From NCBI GenBank assembly GCA_025456085.1, contig JALOLF010000021.1, positions 1 to 61,558 on the forward strand: a stretch of DNA of 61,558 nt, given 5' to 3'. How positions within the stretch are numbered: position 1 is the stretch's first letter; each line of letters opens with the position of its first letter. A program made the position numbers and the translations under genes. Below, in pieces: positions 44,501 to 53,211 of the stretch. Source of the stretch: Acidimicrobiales bacterium. GTDB taxonomy: Bacteria > Actinomycetota > Acidimicrobiia > Acidimicrobiales > Acidimicrobilacustridaceae. The notes under the pieces were generated by a model. It worked only from the letters and a program-made list of their open reading frames with translations, ran no database searches and was not told where the DNA came from.

Positions 44501-45787
44501 TCACACCAGGACGCGGGCGGCCGCGGCCTGGAGGGCCGCGTCGTCGGCGTCGAAGGGACCCACCGCGGACAGCACCCGGGGCGTGTCCAGCACCCGACGC
44601 AGGACGCGCTGCACGTCGTCGAGGGTCACCGCCCGCACGTTGGCCAGGAACTCCTCGACGGGCACGACCCTGCCCCGCAAGAGCTCGCTGCCGCCGATGC
44701 GGGCCATGCGGCTGCCGCTGTCCTCCAGACCCAGCAGGGTCGATCCCTCCACGAACCCGAGGGCCACCGTGTGCTCCTCCTCGGTGACACCGTCGGCGGC
44801 CATGCCGGCGATCACGTCGTCGATGACCGTGAGCAGCTCCTGACGTCGGCCGGGCGCCGTCCCTGCGTAGACCAGGAACGAACCCGAGTCCACGTAGGTC
44901 GAGAACGAGGAGTACACGGTGTAGGCGAGGCCCCGCTCCTCGCGGACCTCCTGGAACAGCCGACTGGAGATGCCGCCACCCAGGATCTGGTTCGCCACCA
45001 GCAGCGCGTAGCGGTCGGGATCGTCGTAGTGCACGGCCTGCCAGCCGAACAGGACGTGGGCCTGCTCGGTGGGCCGTCGGTCGACCACGAGCCGCGCCGT
45101 CGGCGGCGCGGGCGCCACCCGTTCCGGTCGCTCGCCGTCGGCCTCGCGGGCCAGGCTCCCCGCCACCAGGGCAAGCACCTCGTCGTGGTCGAGATCGCCC
45201 GCCGCGGCCACGACCAGGTTGGCCGGACGGTAGTGCTGGTCGTGGAACTCGGCGATGGCGTCGCGCCCGAGGGCACCGACGGTCTCGGGGGTGCCGAGGG
45301 TCTCGCGGCCCAGCGGATGGCCGGGGAACAGCGCCTCGTACAGGCGCATCTGCACCACGTCGTCGGGTGTGTCATCGGCCATGAGCAGCTCTTCGAGGAT
45401 GACCTCGCGCTCGCACTCCACCTCGTCGGGACGGAACGCCGGCCGGGCCACCACGTCGCCGAGCAGCTGCAGACCGAAGGCGAGGTCCCTGGCCGGCAGA
45501 CGGGCGTAGAAGGCCGTGCTCTCCCGGGTGGTGAAGGCGTTGACCTCCCCACCGAGGGCGTCCACGGCCACCGCGATGGCGCGCGCCGAGCGCTCCTCGG
45601 TGCCCTTGAACAACAGGTGCTCGAGAAAATGCGACGTGCCCGCCAGATCGGCGGGCTCGTCACGGGATCCGATGCCGACCCAGATGCCGGCGCTCACCGA
45701 GGTGGCCCCCGGCATGCGCTCGGTCACCACGCGCACGCCGTTGGGCAGCACCTCCCGGGCCACGCCCGGCTCAGTCGCGTCGACCAC
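44501..45787 (-). CDS. M16-family zinc metallopeptidase
   Basis: 428 residues. Inverted zinc motif HFLEHLLFKG (HxxEH) near residue 50 with the distal Glu about 75 residues on (EREVILEEL). Processing-peptidase/PqqL-type fold with the inactive second half. Clears small peptides. Start GTG at 45787 overlaps the end of pnp by 17 bp; upstream in-frame GTGs are inside pnp. The pnp-M16 order is typical of Gram-positives. Confidence 0.92.
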   Translation of the reverse strand: MVDATEPGVAREVLPNGVRVVTERMPGATSVSAGIWVGIGSRDEPADLAGTSHFLEHLLFKGTEERSARAIAVAVDALGGEVNAFTTRESTAFYARLPARDLAFGLQLLGDVVARPAFRPDEVECEREVILEELLMADDTPDDVVQMRLYEALFPGHPLGRETLGTPETVGALGRDAIAEFHDQHYRPANLVVAAAGDLDHDEVLALVAGSLAREADGERPERVAPAPPTARLVVDRRPTEQAHVLFGWQAVHYDDPDRYALLVANQILGGGISSRLFQEVREERGLAYTVYSSFSTYVDSGSFLVYAGTAPGRRQELLTVIDDVIAGMAADGVTEEEHTVALGFVEGSTLLGLEDSGSRMARIGGSELLRGRVVPVEEFLANVRAVTLDDVQRVLRRVLDTPRVLSAVGPFDADDAALQAAAARVLV

Positions 45788-48191
45788 TCCGGCCGCGCCC
45801 ACCTCGGTCGCCGCCACGGCCTCGGCCACCGCTGCGACCGCCCCGGTCGTTGCTCCGACCGCCGCGGTCGGCGTGCCCGCCGCCCTCGCCGGCCGGACCG
45901 AGGTCGCCGAACTCGCTGCGCATCTCGGTGTCGAAGCTGTCCTCGAACGACACGTACTCACGGTCACCGTCGCCCGAGCCGCTCTCACGCGAGCCGCCCC
46001 CGGAGCTCCCCTCGGGGATCTCCAGGGCGGAGGCCAGCGACAAGGACACCTTGCCGTTGGGATCGACGTCGTCGACGCGGACCTCCACCTCGTCGCCCAG
46101 GTCGAGCACGTCCTCCACCCGGTCGATGCGCTTGCCGCCGCCGATCTTGGAGATGTGCAGCAGCCCGTCGCGGCCCGGGAGGATGTTGACGAAGGCGCCG
46201 AACTTGGTGATGTTCACCACGCGACCGGTGTAGGTCTGACCCACGTCCGCGGTGGGCGGGTTGAGGATCAGGCGGATCTGGCGCTCGGCCTCGGCCACCG
46301 CGCCGCCGTCGGCGGAGCCGATGCTGACCGTGCCCACGATGCCGTCGTCGTCGACGCTGATGTCGGCGCCGGTCTCCTGCTGGATGGCGTTGATGACCTT
46401 GCCCTTGGGGCCGATGACCTCGCCGATCTTGTCGAGGGGGATCTCGAAGCTGATGATCTTCGGGGCCGTGACCCCCACCTCGGGACGGGGCTCGGCGATG
46501 GCGCCACGCATGACCTCGAGGATGGCGAGGCGGGCGTCACGGGCCTGGTGCAGGGCCTGGGCCAGCACGTCGGCGGGGATGCCGTCGATCTTGGTGTCGA
46601 GCTGCAGCGCGGTCACGAACTCCGAGGTGCCGGCGACCTTGAAGTCCATGTCGCCGTAGGCGTCCTCGGCGCCGAGGATGTCGGTGAGGGTGGTGTACCG
46701 ACCCTCGTGGAACACCAGGCCCATGGCGATGCCGGCCACCGGCGCCTTGAGGGGCACGCCGGCGTCCATCATCGACAGCGTCGAGGCGCACACCGAGGCC
46801 ATGGACGTGGAGCCGTTGGAGGCCAGCACGTCGGACACGGTGCGGATCGTGTACGGGAACTCCGACGCCGGCGGCACGACGGGCACCAGCGCCCGCTCGG
46901 CCAGGGCGCCGTGGCCGATCTCACGACGCTTGGGGCCGCGCATGAAGCCGGTCTCGCCGGTGGAGTAGGGCGGGAAGTTGTAGTGGTGCAGGTAGCGCTT
47001 GCGGTCGATCACGCCCAGCGTGTCGAGCATCTGCTCCATCCGGGGCATGCCCAGCGTGGCCACGTTCAGCACCTGGGTCTCGCCCCGCTGGAACAGGCCC
47101 GAGCCGTGCACGGAGGGCAGCACCGCCACCTCGGCCGAGAGGGGCCGGATGTCGGTCGGCCCGCGGCCGTCGATGCGCACCCCGTCGGTGACGATGCGGT
47201 GGCGCACCACCTTCTTGGTGAGCGAGCGGATGGCGGCCTTGATCTCCTTCTCGGCCGTCTCGTCCTCGGGGAAGTTGCCCACGAGCTCGGCCACCAGGGC
47301 CTCCTTGAGCTCGCCCTCGGCCTGCTGGCGCTGGGTCTTGTCGGCGATACCCATGACCTGGGCCATGCGCTCGGCACCGGCCTGCTCGACCGCGGCGAAG
47401 ATCTCGTCGCGGTAGTCGAGGGCCACGCCGTAGTCCATCGGGGGCTTGACGCCGATGCTGGCGATGAGCTGGCGCTGGAGCTGGATCGACTGGAGGATGT
47501 GCTGCTTCGAGGCCTCGAGGCCCTCGGCGATGACCTCCTCGGTCACCTTGGGCGCGCCCTCCTCGAAGGAGGCCCACGCGGTCTCGGTGCCGCCCGCCTC
47601 CACCATCATGACGGCCACGTCGCCGTCTTCGAGGGCCCGGCCGGCCACGACCATCTCGAAGGTGGCGGCTTCGCCCTCCTCGTAGGTCGGGAAGGGCACC
47701 CAGTTGCCCTCGGTGTCGTAGGCGAGGCGGACCGCACCCACCGGGCCGTCGAAGGGGATCCCCGACAGGGAGAGGGCGGCGGAGGCGCCGTTGATCATCA
47801 GCACGTCGTGGGGGTTGACCAGATCGGCGGCGAGCACCGTGCCCACGACGTGGACCTCGTTGCGGAAGCCGTCCGGGAAGCAGGGGCGCAGCGGGCGGTC
47901 GGTGAGCCGACAGGTCAGGATGGCCTGATCGCTCGCCTTGCCCTCACGGCGGAAGAACGAGCCGGGGATCTTCCCCGCGGCGTACATCCGCTCCTCGAGG
48001 TCGACGGTGAGGGGGAAGAAGTCGGCACCCTCGCGGGCGGACTTGGCGGCGGTGGCGGTGACGAGCACGACGGTGCCGCCGATCTCGATGGTGACCGCAC
48101 CGTCGGCCTGACCGGCGAGCTTGCCGGCCTCGAGGGACAGGGTCTTGTCGGTGCCGGACACGGCACCGGAAACGGCAATGGCGTCAGCCAT
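45771..48191 (-). CDS. pnp: polyribonucleotide nucleotidyltransferase
   Basis: 806 residues. Two RNase PH domains (GGTVVLVTATAA, RPLRPCFPDGFRNEVHVV, GRGPTDIRPLSAEV, FQRGETQVLNVATLG), a KH domain near 590-650 (GEVIGPKGKVINAIQQETGA), an S1 domain near 640-720 (YTGRVVNITKFGAFVNILPGRDGLLH), and a C-terminal Arg/Gly/Asp-rich tail of ~55 residues (repeats of RGG/DRGG). Phosphorolytic 3'-5' RNA degradation and tailing. ATG with AGGAG at 6 nt. Downstream of rpsO, a conserved pairing. Confidence 0.97.
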   Translation of the reverse strand: MADAIAVSGAVSGTDKTLSLEAGKLAGQADGAVTIEIGGTVVLVTATAAKSAREGADFFPLTVDLEERMYAAGKIPGSFFRREGKASDQAILTCRLTDRPLRPCFPDGFRNEVHVVGTVLAADLVNPHDVLMINGASAALSLSGIPFDGPVGAVRLAYDTEGNWVPFPTYEEGEAATFEMVVAGRALEDGDVAVMMVEAGGTETAWASFEEGAPKVTEEVIAEGLEASKQHILQSIQLQRQLIASIGVKPPMDYGVALDYRDEIFAAVEQAGAERMAQVMGIADKTQRQQAEGELKEALVAELVGNFPEDETAEKEIKAAIRSLTKKVVRHRIVTDGVRIDGRGPTDIRPLSAEVAVLPSVHGSGLFQRGETQVLNVATLGMPRMEQMLDTLGVIDRKRYLHHYNFPPYSTGETGFMRGPKRREIGHGALAERALVPVVPPASEFPYTIRTVSDVLASNGSTSMASVCASTLSMMDAGVPLKAPVAGIAMGLVFHEGRYTTLTDILGAEDAYGDMDFKVAGTSEFVTALQLDTKIDGIPADVLAQALHQARDARLAILEVMRGAIAEPRPEVGVTAPKIISFEIPLDKIGEVIGPKGKVINAIQQETGADISVDDDGIVGTVSIGSADGGAVAEAERQIRLILNPPTADVGQTYTGRVVNITKFGAFVNILPGRDGLLHISKIGGGKRIDRVEDVLDLGDEVEVRVDDVDPNGKVSLSLASALEIPEGSSGGGSRESGSGDGDREYVSFEDSFDTEMRSEFGDLGPAGEGGGHADRGGRSNDRGGRSGGRGRGGDRGGRGRSGRRD

Positions 48192-48248
48192 TGGGGCTCC
48201 TTTCCGGGGGATCTCCCCCGGTTCGGGCCGAGAGGTGGCGCCAGTTCC

Positions 48249-48289
48249 CAGTGGTGAGGGTCGGGGTCGGGCCCCGGCGCTCACCACTG
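48249..48289 (-). other. rpsO-pnp intergenic hairpin B
   Basis: Perfect 10-bp arms CAGTGGTGAG and CTCACCACTG, with an inner GGGG/CCCC stem in the 21-nt loop. It lies in the pnp leader, after hairpin A. Such leader stems are cleaved during PNPase autoregulation in other bacteria; here the role is inferred. Confidence 0.55.
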
Positions 48290-48324
48290 ACAACTGACGA
48301 TCCGGACCTCCCGGCGGTTCATGC

Positions 48325-48355
48325 GACGACGGCGACCGTCGGGGTCGCCGTCGTC
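48325..48355 (-). terminator. rpsO-pnp intergenic hairpin A
   Basis: Perfect 13-bp arms GACGACGGCGACC and GGTCGCCGTCGTC around GTCGG, 13 bp after the rpsO stop. No U-run, so partial terminator or mRNA processing site separating rpsO from pnp. Confidence 0.6.
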
Positions 48356-48368
48356 TGTGCTGGCCAGG

Positions 48369-48650
48369 CTATCGGCGCAGGCCGAGCTTGGCGATGATCT
48401 CCCGGTACCGCTCGACGTCGTTGTCCTTCAGGTAGTCGAGGAGACGACGGCGGCGGCCCACCAGCATCAGCAGGCCACGCCGGCTGTGGTGGTCCTTCTT
48501 GTGGGTCTTGAGGTGCTCGGTGAGGTGGTTGATGCGGTCGGTGAGGAGCGCGATCTGCACCTCGGGCGAGCCGGTGTCACCCTCGGAGCGGGCGTGGGCA
48601 GCGACGGTGGTCGCCTTGGGTGGGAGGTTGGCGGGCTTGCGGTTGGACAT
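48369..48650 (-). CDS. rpsO: 30S ribosomal protein S15
   Basis: 93 residues. Family core: [48 protein letters not shown], and the ending [12 protein letters not shown]. Binds 16S rRNA helix 22. The N-terminal ~20 residues ([16 protein letters not shown]) are an actinobacterial-type extension. A leader of ~100 nt precedes it, see the promoter and stem entries. Confidence 0.97.
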   Translation of the reverse strand: MSNRKPANLPPKATTVAAHARSEGDTGSPEVQIALLTDRINHLTEHLKTHKKDHHSRRGLLMLVGRRRRLLDYLKDNDVERYREIIAKLGLRR

Positions 48651-48668
48651 GGAAGGGTGCGGTTCCTT
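48651..48668 (-). other. rpsO ribosome-site stem candidate
   Basis: On the transcript, GAAGG (about 14-18 nt before the ATG) can pair with CCTTC ending 1 nt before the ATG. The purine-rich stretch is the only Shine-Dalgarno-like one, so pairing would mask it. S15 feeds back on its own leader in several phyla by different folds; whether it does here is open. Confidence 0.35.
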
Positions 48669-48757
48669 CGTGGGTGGGGCATCGGACCCGGCCTCACGAC
48701 CCGCAGTGCGTGGTCGGACGCCTTGCCGGCCGCACGGGTGTGCGACGGCGACCCGCG

Positions 48758-48763
48758 AGGCTA
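48758..48763 (-). promoter_or_regulatory. -10 box of rpsO
   Basis: TAGCCT on the reverse strand, ~107 nt before the rpsO ATG; predicts a ~100-nt leader, unusual in a window dominated by leaderless units. Confidence 0.4.
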
Positions 48764-48794
48764 CCAGGCGGCCCCGCCCTCCCGAAATCACGCG

Positions 48795-49865
48795 TCAGTG
48801 GATGGACCAGGCGTAGCGGGGCCTCGGCACCTCGACCGGTGCCGGGAGGTCGTCGCCCTCCGGGGTGAGTGCCAGGATCGGTGCGCCCCGCTCGTAGAAG
48901 TGGGCCTCGAGATCGCCGACGTCGGTGGCACCCGCGGTGTGGATCTCGCGGCGCACCGCGGCGCCGAGTCGCCCCTCGAGGAGCTGATCGACGATGGCCG
49001 GCAGGCACTCCGGGTCCTTCAGCAGCCAGGAGTGCGACCCGCCCCGGACCCGCACCAGCACGCCGTTGGTGCGCCGGGCCGCCGAGGCACCAGTGCACAG
49101 CGGCACGGGGACGTCGAGGTCCCCGTGCAGCACGAAGGTGGGGATCTCGTCGGCGGCGAGCTTGTCGAGGATCCTGCGACTCCCCCGGCTCCGCAGGATG
49201 GAGATGCCCGGGCCCAGCAGGCGCCAGGGCTGCAGGGCGTGCCCGACCATGGTGGGGGTGACCAGACGACCCAGCTTGGCCGCCTGCTCGGGGTCGCGCA
49301 GCAGCGGCAGCGTGGTGGCCGTGTCGACCAGGAGGGCCGCGCCGAGCGCGGTGAGCACGACGGGGTTCACCCGGCTGACGTTGACGATCAGGTCCCACTG
49401 GTCGCCCACGATGGCGTCGATCAGCAGGAGGGCCACGACCTGGTCCGGGCGCTGGGCAGCGAGCTGGGCCACCACACGACCGCCCATGGAGTGGCCGGCC
49501 AGCACCGCCTTGCGGATGCCCAGCTCCTCGACGGCCCGGCTCATGATGTCGGCGTAGTCGCCGAGGCGACCGCCGGTGGTCGGGATGCCCTGCGTGTCGC
49601 CGTGGCCCGCCATGTCGATGGCGACCACCTTGAAGCCCCGGTGCACCAGGCGGTTGAGGGTCTGGGCATACAGGAAGCCCTCGGCGGTGAAGCCGTGCAC
49701 CACGACGAGCGGCACCCCCCGACCGGACACCGCCAGGCCGATGCGGTGGCCGTCGGACAACGTGAACGTGTGCCGGGCGAGGCGTGGGCCCTTGCCCGGC
49801 GTGGGAGCCGGACTCATCGCGGTCATGCTGCCGGCCCCGTCACCGTCGGTGGTGGATGTGGTCAC
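48795..49865 (-). CDS. alpha/beta hydrolase
   Basis: 356 residues. VVVHGFTAEGF oxyanion loop, nucleophile elbow LAGHSMGG (Ser in GHSMG), acid near FVLHGDLDVPVP and the catalytic His in GGSHSW. C-terminal ~60 residues (AGATDVGDLEAHFYERGAP and on) extend beyond the fold. GTG at 49865 chosen because it is 7 nt after TACGGT; an earlier in-frame GTG (49874) overlaps that box. Substrate unknown. Confidence 0.9.
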   Translation of the reverse strand: MTTSTTDGDGAGSMTAMSPAPTPGKGPRLARHTFTLSDGHRIGLAVSGRGVPLVVVHGFTAEGFLYAQTLNRLVHRGFKVVAIDMAGHGDTQGIPTTGGRLGDYADIMSRAVEELGIRKAVLAGHSMGGRVVAQLAAQRPDQVVALLLIDAIVGDQWDLIVNVSRVNPVVLTALGAALLVDTATTLPLLRDPEQAAKLGRLVTPTMVGHALQPWRLLGPGISILRSRGSRRILDKLAADEIPTFVLHGDLDVPVPLCTGASAARRTNGVLVRVRGGSHSWLLKDPECLPAIVDQLLEGRLGAAVRREIHTAGATDVGDLEAHFYERGAPILALTPEGDDLPAPVEVPRPRYAWSIH

Positions 49866-49872
49866 CACCGTC

Positions 49873-49878
49873 ACCGTA
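49873..49878 (-). promoter_or_regulatory. -10 box of the alpha/beta hydrolase
   Basis: TACGGT, 7 nt before the GTG at 49865; leaderless. Confidence 0.55.
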
Positions 49879-49937
49879 TCCCGGTCGGCCAGGGCCCCAT
49901 GAGGGCCGAAGGTCCCGACGCCCGAGCGGCGGCGCGC

Positions 49938-50888
49938 TCAGCCGACGAGCAGGGCGCGGGCGGCGTCGCAGTCGCGCGCCATCTGCGCCACCAGCGCCTC
50001 GGCCGACTCGAAGCGCAGCTCGTCGCGCAGGTGGGCCACGAACTGCACCCGGGCCTGCTCGCCGTAGAGATCGCCCTCGAAGTCGAGCACGTGCGCCTCG
50101 AGCAGCGAGTAGTGCTGTGCCTCGTAGAACGTCGGGCGTCGACCGAGGGAGATGGCCGCCGGCAGCGCCCGGCCGTCGTGGCGCAGGTACCAGCCGGCGT
50201 AGATGCCGTCGGCGGGCAGGCAGATCTGGTCGGGTACGGCCAGGTTCGCCGTGGGGAAGCCCAGCTCGCGGGCACGCTTGTCGCCGTCGCCCACCACGCC
50301 ACGCACCTCGTGGGGGCGGCCCAGCATGCGGTTGGCGGCCGCGAGGTCCCCGGCGCGCAGCGCGGCCCGGATGGCGGTGGAGGAGACCTTCTCCCCGTCG
50401 GTGGGACGACGCTGCGCGTCCACCAACGCCACCGGCACCACCTCGAAGCCGAGCTGTGCACCCATCTCGCGCAGCAGACCCACGTTGCCCCGTCGGCCGT
50501 GGCCGAAGTGGAAGTCCTCCCCCACCACGACCGCGCGGGCGTGCAGGCACCCGACGAGGTCGTCGTGCACGAAGGACTCGGCCGACTCCCGCGAACGGGT
50601 CTCGTCGAAACGGATCACGAGCGTGTAGTCGACGCCGGTGGCGGCCAGCAGCTCGAGCTTCTGGTCGAGGTCGGTGAGCAGCAACGGCGCCGACTCGGGG
50701 CGCACGACGCTGGCCGGGTGCCGGTCGAAGGTGACCACCGCCGTGGCCATCTCCCGTTCGGCCGCCAGTTCCCGGACCTGCTCGATGACGGCCAGGTGCC
50801 CGACGTGCACACCGTCGTAGGCGCCGATGGTGACCACCGAGCCCTCGGGCGGGCTCGGGCACCGACCTTCGTCGAGCAGGACCTCCAC
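49938..50888 (-). CDS. ribF: bifunctional riboflavin kinase/FAD synthetase
   Basis: 316 residues. FAD synthetase half: GAYDGVHVGHLAVI (HxGH nucleotidyl-transfer motif), EDFHFGHGRRG, and GEKVSSTAIRAAL. Riboflavin kinase half: GRPHEVRGVVGDGDKRAREL, GFPTANLAVP, PADGIYAGW. Makes FMN and FAD. GTG start 8 nt after TAGCCT. The truB-rbfA genes, often its operon partners, are nearby but face a convergent SDR gene. Confidence 0.95.
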   Translation of the reverse strand: MEVLLDEGRCPSPPEGSVVTIGAYDGVHVGHLAVIEQVRELAAEREMATAVVTFDRHPASVVRPESAPLLLTDLDQKLELLAATGVDYTLVIRFDETRSRESAESFVHDDLVGCLHARAVVVGEDFHFGHGRRGNVGLLREMGAQLGFEVVPVALVDAQRRPTDGEKVSSTAIRAALRAGDLAAANRMLGRPHEVRGVVGDGDKRARELGFPTANLAVPDQICLPADGIYAGWYLRHDGRALPAAISLGRRPTFYEAQHYSLLEAHVLDFEGDLYGEQARVQFVAHLRDELRFESAEALVAQMARDCDAARALLVG

Positions 50889-50896
50889 GACACGGG

Positions 50897-50940
50897 AGGC
50901 TAGACCAGCGATCGCCGCGCTCCACCCGCCGGGTTACAGT
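50897..50940. promoter_or_regulatory. divergent promoters of ribF and the SDR gene
   Basis: TAGCCT on the reverse strand (50897-50902), 8 nt before ribF, and TACAGT forward (50935-50940), ~48 nt before the SDR ATG. The forward transcript has a leader with AGGGGG; the reverse is leaderless. Confidence 0.5.
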
Positions 50941-50988
50941 CACGCACTCGACGAGGCAGGACCGACCACGCCGAGGCAGGGGGACGAC

Positions 50989-51759
50989 ATGGGGACCATC
51001 GCCATCACCGGTGCCGCCAGCGGGATCGGACTCGCCACCCGTCGACGTCTGGAGGCCGACGGCCACCGGGTCGTCGGCGTCGACCTGCGCGACGCCGAGG
51101 TCGTGGCCGATCTCTCCACCGATGCGGGCCGCGAGGCCATGGTGGCGGGTGTCACCGAGGCGTCCGGTGGCGTGCTCGACGGGTTGCTGGCCGGCGCCGG
51201 CGTGGGCGGCACCGACGGGCGCCTGGTGGTGTCGGTCAACTACTTCGGCGCCGTGGCGAGCCTCGACGGGCTCCGGCCACTCCTCGCCCGGGGCACGAAC
51301 CCGGCGGCCGTGGCCATCAGCTCCAACTCCGTCACCACCCAGCCCGGTGTGCCGCTCGCCGTGGCGGAGGCGTGCGCCGCGGGCGACGAGGCGGCGGCGC
51401 GCGCCGCGGGCGGCGACGACGGCGTGAGCGCGTACCCCGCCACCAAGCTGGCGCTGGCCCACTGGGTGCGACGCCGGGCCGTCTCCGAGGACTGGATCGG
51501 CTCGGGCATCCGCCTCAACGCCATCGCCCCCGGCTTCATCGACACCCCCATGACCGAGGACGCCAAGGGCTTCATCCTCTCACTGGGCGACGTGTACCCC
51601 ATCCCGGCACAGCGCGCCGGGACCCCCGCCGAGGTGGCGGCGCTGATCGCCTACCTGCTCGGCCCCGAAGCCGGCTTCTTCTGCGGGTCCGTGGTGTTCA
51701 TGGATGGCGGCACCGACGCCGCCTTGCGCCCCACCGACTGGCCCACCCCCCGCTCCTGA
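50989..51759 (+). CDS. short-chain dehydrogenase/reductase, 3-alpha-hydroxysteroid-dehydrogenase-like
   Basis: 256 residues. ITGAASGIGLATRRRLEADG cofactor loop with VGVDLRDAEVVADL (Asp for NAD), SSNSVT, catalytic YPATK, and the family tail with FIDTPMTEDAKGF. The short VNYFGAVASLDGLRPLL and the insertion near AAGDEAAARAAGGDD resemble bacterial 3-alpha-HSD/carbonyl reductase. ATG with AGGGGG at about 6 nt. Followed by a hairpin. Confidence 0.9.
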   Translation: MGTIAITGAASGIGLATRRRLEADGHRVVGVDLRDAEVVADLSTDAGREAMVAGVTEASGGVLDGLLAGAGVGGTDGRLVVSVNYFGAVASLDGLRPLLARGTNPAAVAISSNSVTTQPGVPLAVAEACAAGDEAAARAAGGDDGVSAYPATKLALAHWVRRRAVSEDWIGSGIRLNAIAPGFIDTPMTEDAKGFILSLGDVYPIPAQRAGTPAEVAALIAYLLGPEAGFFCGSVVFMDGGTDAALRPTDWPTPRS

Positions 51760-51783
51760 GCCCTGCGGACCGATCCGCAGGGC
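51760..51783. terminator. perfect hairpin between convergent genes
   Basis: GCCCTGCGGA and TCCGCAGGGC, 10-bp arms around CCGA, starting 1 bp after the SDR stop and 21 bp from the truB stop. Symmetric, so it can serve both directions; no U-tract. Confidence 0.6.
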
Positions 51784-51804
51784 AGCGGGCTCCGGGCCGC
51801 CGGA

Positions 51805-52752
51805 TCACGCCTGGTCGGGCGGCGGCAGCACCATGGCGGGCTTCACCGTCGCGTCCCTGTGGCACTGGTAGACGGCCAACAGGGCGCCGTGGCGGTCCAG
51901 CACCGCCCACGGTCCCTCCCGGGGATCCACCGGCGACGGCAGCGCACCCGCCGGACGCGTCGGCACGACGACGCCGTCGGGCAGCCCGAACGCCGTGCGG
52001 GGCAGGACCTTGCCGTGACCGACGGCGACCGCCAGCTCGTCGTCGACCACCAGCGAGGGGTAGTCGCGCAGGGCGGTCGCGGGGGCCAGGAGCTCGACGG
52101 CGTCGACCGGTCGGGCCTCGGCCAGCGTGAAGGAGCCGACCGCGGTGCGGCGCAGGGCGCGCAGGTGCGCGCCGCCGCCCAACGCAGCGCCCAGATCGGC
52201 TGCCAGCACCCGGACGTAGGTGCCCGACGAGCACTCGACCTCGGCCCGGTAGACCCCCGGCGCCCCCGGTACCGGCGTCACGTCGAAGCGGTGGACGGTG
52301 ACCGGCCGCGCCGCACGCTCCACCTCGATGCCTTCCCGGGCCAGCTCGTGCAGGCGCCGCCCGCCCACCGACACCGCCGACACCATGGGCGGTACCTGCT
52401 CGATGTGGCCCACCAACCCGGTCGCGGCCCGTGCCACGTCCTCCGGGCCGACGTGGGCCATGTCGTGGCGGGCCACCACCTCGCCCTGGTCGTCGAGGGT
52501 CGTGGTCTCGACGCCGAGCACGATCTCGCCGACGTAGCTCTTGGGCAGCGCGCTCAGGAACCGCAGGACGCGCGTGACGCGCCCGACACCGAGCACCAGC
52601 ACCCCGGTGGCACCCGGGTCGAGCGTGCCGGCATGGCCCACCCTGCGGGTGCCCAGCACCTTGCGAGCCCGGGCCACGACGTCGTGGGAGGTCCAACCGG
52701 CGTCCTTGTCGACCACGGCGAGCCCGTCGGGCCCGCCACGAGCCCGGCTCAA
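51805..52752 (-). CDS. truB: tRNA pseudouridine synthase B
   Basis: 315 residues. Makes pseudouridine-55. GHAGTLDPGATGVLVLG holds the catalytic Asp; KSYVGEIVLGVETTTLDDQG and CSSGTYVRVLAADLGAALGGG are family blocks. A C-terminal actinobacterial extension follows. The TTG start overlaps the rbfA stop (TTGA), a coupled unusual start codon. Confidence 0.95.
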   Translation of the reverse strand: MSRARGGPDGLAVVDKDAGWTSHDVVARARKVLGTRRVGHAGTLDPGATGVLVLGVGRVTRVLRFLSALPKSYVGEIVLGVETTTLDDQGEVVARHDMAHVGPEDVARAATGLVGHIEQVPPMVSAVSVGGRRLHELAREGIEVERAARPVTVHRFDVTPVPGAPGVYRAEVECSSGTYVRVLAADLGAALGGGAHLRALRRTAVGSFTLAEARPVDAVELLAPATALRDYPSLVVDDELAVAVGHGKVLPRTAFGLPDGVVVPTRPAGALPSPVDPREGPWAVLDRHGALLAVYQCHRDATVKPAMVLPPPDQA

Positions 52753-53189
52753 GCGTCATCCCCCACGCCGCCGTCCTCCCCGGCCGCGGTGGGCCCGGCG
52801 TCGGCCGCCTCGTCGTGGTGCAGCTCTCGCAGCAGGCCGTCGATGTGCTCACCGGCGCGCACCGCAGGATCGGGTCGGAAGGCCAGCTCGGGGACCCGCT
52901 TGATGCGGGCCTGGCGTCCGATGGCGGCCTGCAGGCGCACCCGCACGTCGGCCAGCGCGGCCAGCGTGTCGTCGTCGCCCGCCTCTCCCTCGAGGTTGTC
53001 GTAGAACACCGTCGCATGGCGCAGATCCGGGTCACAGGCGACACCCACCACCGTCAGCAGCTGGAGGCGATCGTCGTCGAGGCGCTCCAGCTCGTCGCCG
53101 ATGATCTCCCGCAGGAGCTCGTTGAGACGGGCGGTGCGCGGGTAGTCGCGGGCCGTGGTGTGCGTCCTGCGCGACGACGGACGGCTCAT
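52749..53189 (-). CDS. rbfA: ribosome-binding factor A
   Basis: 146 residues. KH-type fold: RTARLNELLREIIGDELERL, LLTVVGVACDPDLRHATVFY, and RVPELAFRPDPAVRAGEHID. 30S maturation. C-terminal ~25 residues acidic and disordered. Strong Shine-Dalgarno GAGGAGG. Confidence 0.94.
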   Translation of the reverse strand: MSRPSSRRTHTTARDYPRTARLNELLREIIGDELERLDDDRLQLLTVVGVACDPDLRHATVFYDNLEGEAGDDDTLAALADVRVRLQAAIGRQARIKRVPELAFRPDPAVRAGEHIDGLLRELHHDEAADAGPTAAGEDGGVGDDA

Positions 53190-53211
53190 CGGTTCCTCCT
53201 CACCTGCGGGG

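Noticed and set aside
45516-48257. A ~900-codon open frame antisense to pnp and the M16 gene
   Set aside because: High-G+C shadow of two certain genes; composition is His/Gly/Leu/Val-rich without any domain.
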